From NCBI RefSeq assembly GCF_028368975.1, contig NZ_JAQNDM010000002.1, positions 6,504,425 to 6,568,424 on the forward strand: a stretch of DNA of 64,000 nt, written 5' to 3'. The stretch is from Stigmatella ashevillena (GTDB taxonomy: Bacteria; Myxococcota; Myxococcia; Myxococcales; Myxococcaceae). The notes beneath the pieces are model-generated. The model made no database searches. It saw nothing but the letters and a program-made list of their open reading frames with translations, and was not told where the DNA came from. Each line of letters opens with the position of its first letter. The stretch's first letter is position 1. Position numbers and translations under genes: made by a program. Below, in pieces: positions 61,424 through 64,000 of this stretch.

Positions 61424-62726
61424 CACGCCGGTTGTCCTCCATATCGCGCACCGCCCACTCGGCACGCACGATGTCCGCGTCATCCGTACCGAGCTGTTCT
61501 TGTAGCGAGCCCAAGAGGCTGCGCGCTTCCTCCAGCTTCGCCTCGTCGATGAGCTTGGCGAGCCGATCGAGCTCCCTCTGCATTTCCTGAGGTCGCGACG
61601 GCTCACCGAAGATGTCTTCGAGCAGCGCGTTCGTGTCCTTCCCTTTCACTCGCGAGACGTGCCTGGGCCTCGTCTCCCCGGGAACGAGCAGCCGCACCCA
61701 CGAGTCATTCGCCGTCGATAACACCTGCGGCGAGTGCGTCGTCGCCACGAACTGCACGCCAGGAAAGGTCTTTCGGAGATCGCCGATGACACGTCGCTGC
61801 CAGTGCGGGTGCAGGTGCAGGTCGATCTCGTCGATGAGCACGATGCCGCGCGTGCGCGGAGGGGCATTGGCTCCGTGGTGCGGGTTGAGCTGCACGCATC
61901 GCCAGGCGAGGTCAGCAGCCAGAGCGACGAGGTTTTTATAGCCGTCCGACAGGAGGTGGAATGGCAGGGTGCGGCCGTCTTCAAGATCCACCAGCACTGA
62001 CTTGGTGTTCAAGCTAAAGTAGAGGTTCTTCGCTCCCGGGAGACACGCCGCTGCTGCGCGCTGTACCGCCTCGAGCTGTGGCTCGTGCACCGCCGAGGCA
62101 TCCTGCCCCGCCTGAAGTGCCGCAGCCACGCGCTCAATGCGAGCCTGCTCCCGCCACTGCATCCACGCCTCGAACTGCCACGTCGATGAGGCCGGCTCCA
62201 GGCTCGCGTGGTAGCCGTGCAGGCGCGATGTCACCGTGGCGTCTTCACGATCACGCTTCTTGAGCCACAGCCGAGCTGTGCCGTAGAAGCCGATGACCGG
62301 CAGGTCGACATCTTCGCCGCGGACGACGGCCGCCTCTAGGCTTTCCGCGCGTCCGCTCACCGGAGTTCCGCCGGTCGAGCGCGCCCGCTTGGCCCGCGCG
62401 AGAATATGCCTCGTCCATTCAACCGACTGGTCTTCAGCAACCGTCCCCTGCGCCGTCACTTTGACCGGGTAGACCTTCTCGATCGAGGGCACCCCCTCGG
62501 ACATATGGCCAACCTGGCGGACGTCGTCGTCTTTAAGGTATCGCGCTTGGCCGACAACTTGGCGCAGCCCCGTGAACCATTCACCGATGGCGACCGCGAG
62601 CGCCTCTAATACTGCCGTCTTGCCAGCCCCGTTGCGACCGAGCAGGAGCGTGAAGTCCGGGTCGAGGTCGAGCGCGAAGCGCTCAAACCCGCGGAAATTC
62701 TGCAGCTCGAGTTTGTCGATGCGCAT
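61401..62726 (-). CDS. AAA/ABC-type ATPase, Septu PtuA-like
   Basis: This 441-residue SMC/RecF-like ATPase has Walker A GRNGAGKT (residues 30-37), LLSDGYKNLVALAADLAWR (signature/Q-loop region), and Walker B plus catalytic residue IVLIDEIDLHLHPHWQ, then VATTHSPQVL. It is an AAA_15/21-type ATPase of the kind used in Septu, Gabija-like and retron defence. It is shorter than PtuA of B. thuringiensis or retron Ec78 (roughly 540-600), mainly lacking an insertion. Start: ATG at 62726 with GAGGAG upstream. The HNH partner overlaps its 3' end. Confidence 0.85.
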   Translation of the reverse strand: MRIDKLELQNFRGFERFALDLDPDFTLLLGRNGAGKTAVLEALAVAIGEWFTGLRQVVGQARYLKDDDVRQVGHMSEGVPSIEKVYPVKVTAQGTVAEDQSVEWTRHILARAKRARSTGGTPVSGRAESLEAAVVRGEDVDLPVIGFYGTARLWLKKRDREDATVTSRLHGYHASLEPASSTWQFEAWMQWREQARIERVAAALQAGQDASAVHEPQLEAVQRAAAACLPGAKNLYFSLNTKSVLVDLEDGRTLPFHLLSDGYKNLVALAADLAWRCVQLNPHHGANAPPRTRGIVLIDEIDLHLHPHWQRRVIGDLRKTFPGVQFVATTHSPQVLSTANDSWVRLLVPGETRPRHVSRVKGKDTNALLEDIFGEPSRPQEMQRELDRLAKLIDEAKLEEARSLLGSLQEQLGTDDADIVRAEWAVRDMEDNRRDEDHEGR

Positions 62727-62995
62727 CCGGCTCCTCGGGAGGGCGTGCACCGTAGCATAGGAGCATCAGATGGGCAGGGGCTCTGTTGAGCGTGGTGGGC
62801 CGCTGACGGGAGACACGTGGGCGAGTAAGAGTTCGCCGTGCCTCGTCGGTGTGCCGGTTAAACCGGCAGAAGGATGCAGGTGATGCAAGAAGAGGTTGCT
62901 TGGAGAGTCCTGATCCAGGAGGAACTCGCCCCTGGGACGCCGAGCCTTGCGGCGGTGGAGATAACTCCCATGAGGAATCGGACAGAGCGGGGAGC

Positions 62996-63174
62996 GTCGA
63001 CCCTGGCGGTGACGGTCGACGTCTCCGATGTCGGGCTGATCCGGGCGGCCGCGCTTGAGTGTGGGCGAGCCCCGCGAGGTGGCCGAGCTCGCCGCCTTCC
63101 TGCTCTCGGACCGGGCGGCGTTCATCACGGGCAGCGTGCACGTGATTGACGGCGGCTACTCGGCCCGCTGAGAG
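62996..63174 (+). pseudogene. decayed SDR copy, with two internal deletions
   Basis: Three SDR segments are fused in order: 62996-63030 corresponds to SDR positions 59625-59659, 63031-63060 to 59953-59983, and 63063-63174 to 60105-60216. The reading frame is lost across the joins. The last segment is a near-perfect copy of the SDR 3' end. It lies just beyond the Septu-like pair and ends at the same stop as the intact gene. The 270 bases upstream of 62996 hold no recognised gene. Confidence 0.85.
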
Positions 63175-63183
63175 GCAGTCGGC
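63063..63183. repeat. direct repeat, right copy (SDR 3' end)
   Basis: This copy matches 60105-60225 in 120 of 121 positions. It is the right edge of the segment carrying the Septu-like genes. It overlaps the decayed SDR copy. Confidence 0.9.
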
Positions 63184-63186
63184 TGC

Positions 63187-64000
63187 TCAGGGCACGAGGC
63201 TGACCGAACCCGAGGGCAGCGCCGTGCCCGTGGGCCACAACACATAGGCGGCGCCTCCCGAGTGGCGCCAAGCCTGCCAGAGCTCGGCCCGCTTGTACGT
63301 CACCCCGACCTTCTCATCGCTGGGGAAGGCAGGATCATTGCACACGACATCTCCCTGAGGGGTGAAGCCCTTCACGACGATGAGGTGGCCATCCGAGGAG
63401 TACGCCGCGGAACCGGTGAGCATGCCCGGCGTGTAGGCGATGCTGATGCTGACCGGAATGCCTGCGGCGATGAACCGCCCCACCTGGGCGAAGCCATCGA
63501 GCCGCACCACCGCGCCGTGGAGAGCGCCATCGCCCCGGGCGGCGGCATAGGCGGTGTTGAAGCTCCAGTTGCCGGTGCCCCGGTAGACCTCGTCATAGAC
63601 GTGCTCGGCGGCGGTGGGGACGGGTTCTGCCAGATCGTTGCGGCCCAGCTTCCGGTTCCAGTAGCCGAGCAGCATCGTGGTGGAGGTGGGCGAGCACCAC
63701 ACCGGCCCCCCGTTCGGGTAGGGCATCTGGGAGAGGCCCGGCACGTCCAGCACGGTCCCCCAGCCCGTCTGATCCGAGAGGCTGTCCACCGGCATGCGTG
63801 TCCCATCACTCAGCGCCACCGAGAGCGCCCGGACGCGGGGGCTCACCCCCGGTTGGGTGGAGTAGAGCCACACCGTGGCGCGCAGGGCATCCGCCTTCCG
63901 CTTGAGCACGAGCGTGTCGGTGAGGACGCGCCCCTGGGAATCCTCCTGTCCATCCACGCTGCGCCGGGAGACAGTGCTCTTGTCGAGTGCCCAGGGGCCG
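63187..64000 (-). CDS. C39-like peptidase, partial
   Basis: The frame is open from the window edge on the minus strand and encodes about 271 residues. A papain-like cysteine peptidase core is visible: GGPVWCSPTSTTMLLGYWNR (Cys nucleophile), then SDGHLIVVKGFTPQG (His) and VVCNDPAFPSDEKVG (Asp/Asn). This is the C39-like family of secreted bacterial peptidases. The N-terminus, probably a signal peptide, is outside the window. It lies against the repeat that closes the Septu-like insertion. Confidence 0.85.
   Translation of the reverse strand, partial: GPWALDKSTVSRRSVDGQEDSQGRVLTDTLVLKRKADALRATVWLYSTQPGVSPRVRALSVALSDGTRMPVDSLSDQTGWGTVLDVPGLSQMPYPNGGPVWCSPTSTTMLLGYWNRKLGRNDLAEPVPTAAEHVYDEVYRGTGNWSFNTAYAAARGDGALHGAVVRLDGFAQVGRFIAAGIPVSISIAYTPGMLTGSAAYSSDGHLIVVKGFTPQGDVVCNDPAFPSDEKVGVTYKRAELWQAWRHSGGAAYVLWPTGTALPSGSVSLVP

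Noticed and set aside
60689-62726. Retron-type defence system
   Set aside because: The ATPase and HNH proteins are of the kind found in retron Ec78 and Septu, but no reverse transcriptase or msr/msd is in the window.

Overview
The window is about 70% GC and densely coded. It carries many lipoproteins, two-component and KaiC-like signalling genes, a DUF2378 (TIGR02265) protein of a family known almost only from Myxococcales, and a SitI3-like protein. This points to a myxobacterium, most likely of the Cystobacterineae (Stigmatella, Cystobacter, Archangium, Myxococcus and relatives). The genus cannot be fixed from the sequence alone. No rRNA, complete tRNA, CRISPR array or intact insertion sequence was seen.

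Layout. 0-3.2 kb: three GT4 glycosyltransferases of a surface-polysaccharide locus. 3.2-8.7 kb: an outer-membrane lipoprotein, a double-domain KaiC-like ATPase overlapping a response regulator, a small secreted protein, a membrane protein and an ApaH-like phosphatase. 8.8-17.5 kb: housekeeping genes (alanine racemase behind a consensus sigma-54 promoter, a LpxL-type acyltransferase, an M1 aminopeptidase, an enoyl-CoA isomerase/hydratase, a heme-oxygenase-fold/cupin fusion, a phosphoribosyltransferase-like protein, oligoribonuclease). 17.5-22.7 kb: a second KaiC-like/response-regulator pair, DUF2378 and a hybrid histidine kinase. 22.8-30 kb: FKBP, a bacterial GRAS-domain protein coupled to a CinA-like amidase, a HelD-like helicase and a large membrane protein.

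31.4-38 kb looks like a defence island: a DUF262 protein directly coupled to a HipA-like kinase, a divergent 745-residue protein with a nuclease-like C-terminus, a propeller pseudogene, and an HNH endonuclease with a PUA/EVE-like N-terminus. 38-59 kb is mostly cell-envelope and metabolic genes (CARDB lipoprotein, FKBP, aldo/keto reductase, hydrolase, CAP protein, SpoIIIAA-like ATPase with a frameshifted R3H tail, HAD nucleotidase, methionine aminopeptidase, isochorismatase, SitI3-like protein, GH92 mannosidase). Near 57.1 kb lies a scar containing the 3' end of a tRNA-Ser and a broken aspartic-protease-like gene.

60.2-63.2 kb holds a Septu-like ATPase plus HNH nuclease pair. It is bracketed by a 121-bp direct repeat, the 3' end of the adjacent SDR gene and a decayed second copy of it. 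The strongest candidates for undescribed biology are the DUF262-HipA pair, the repeat-flanked Septu-like module, and the GRAS-CinA pair.
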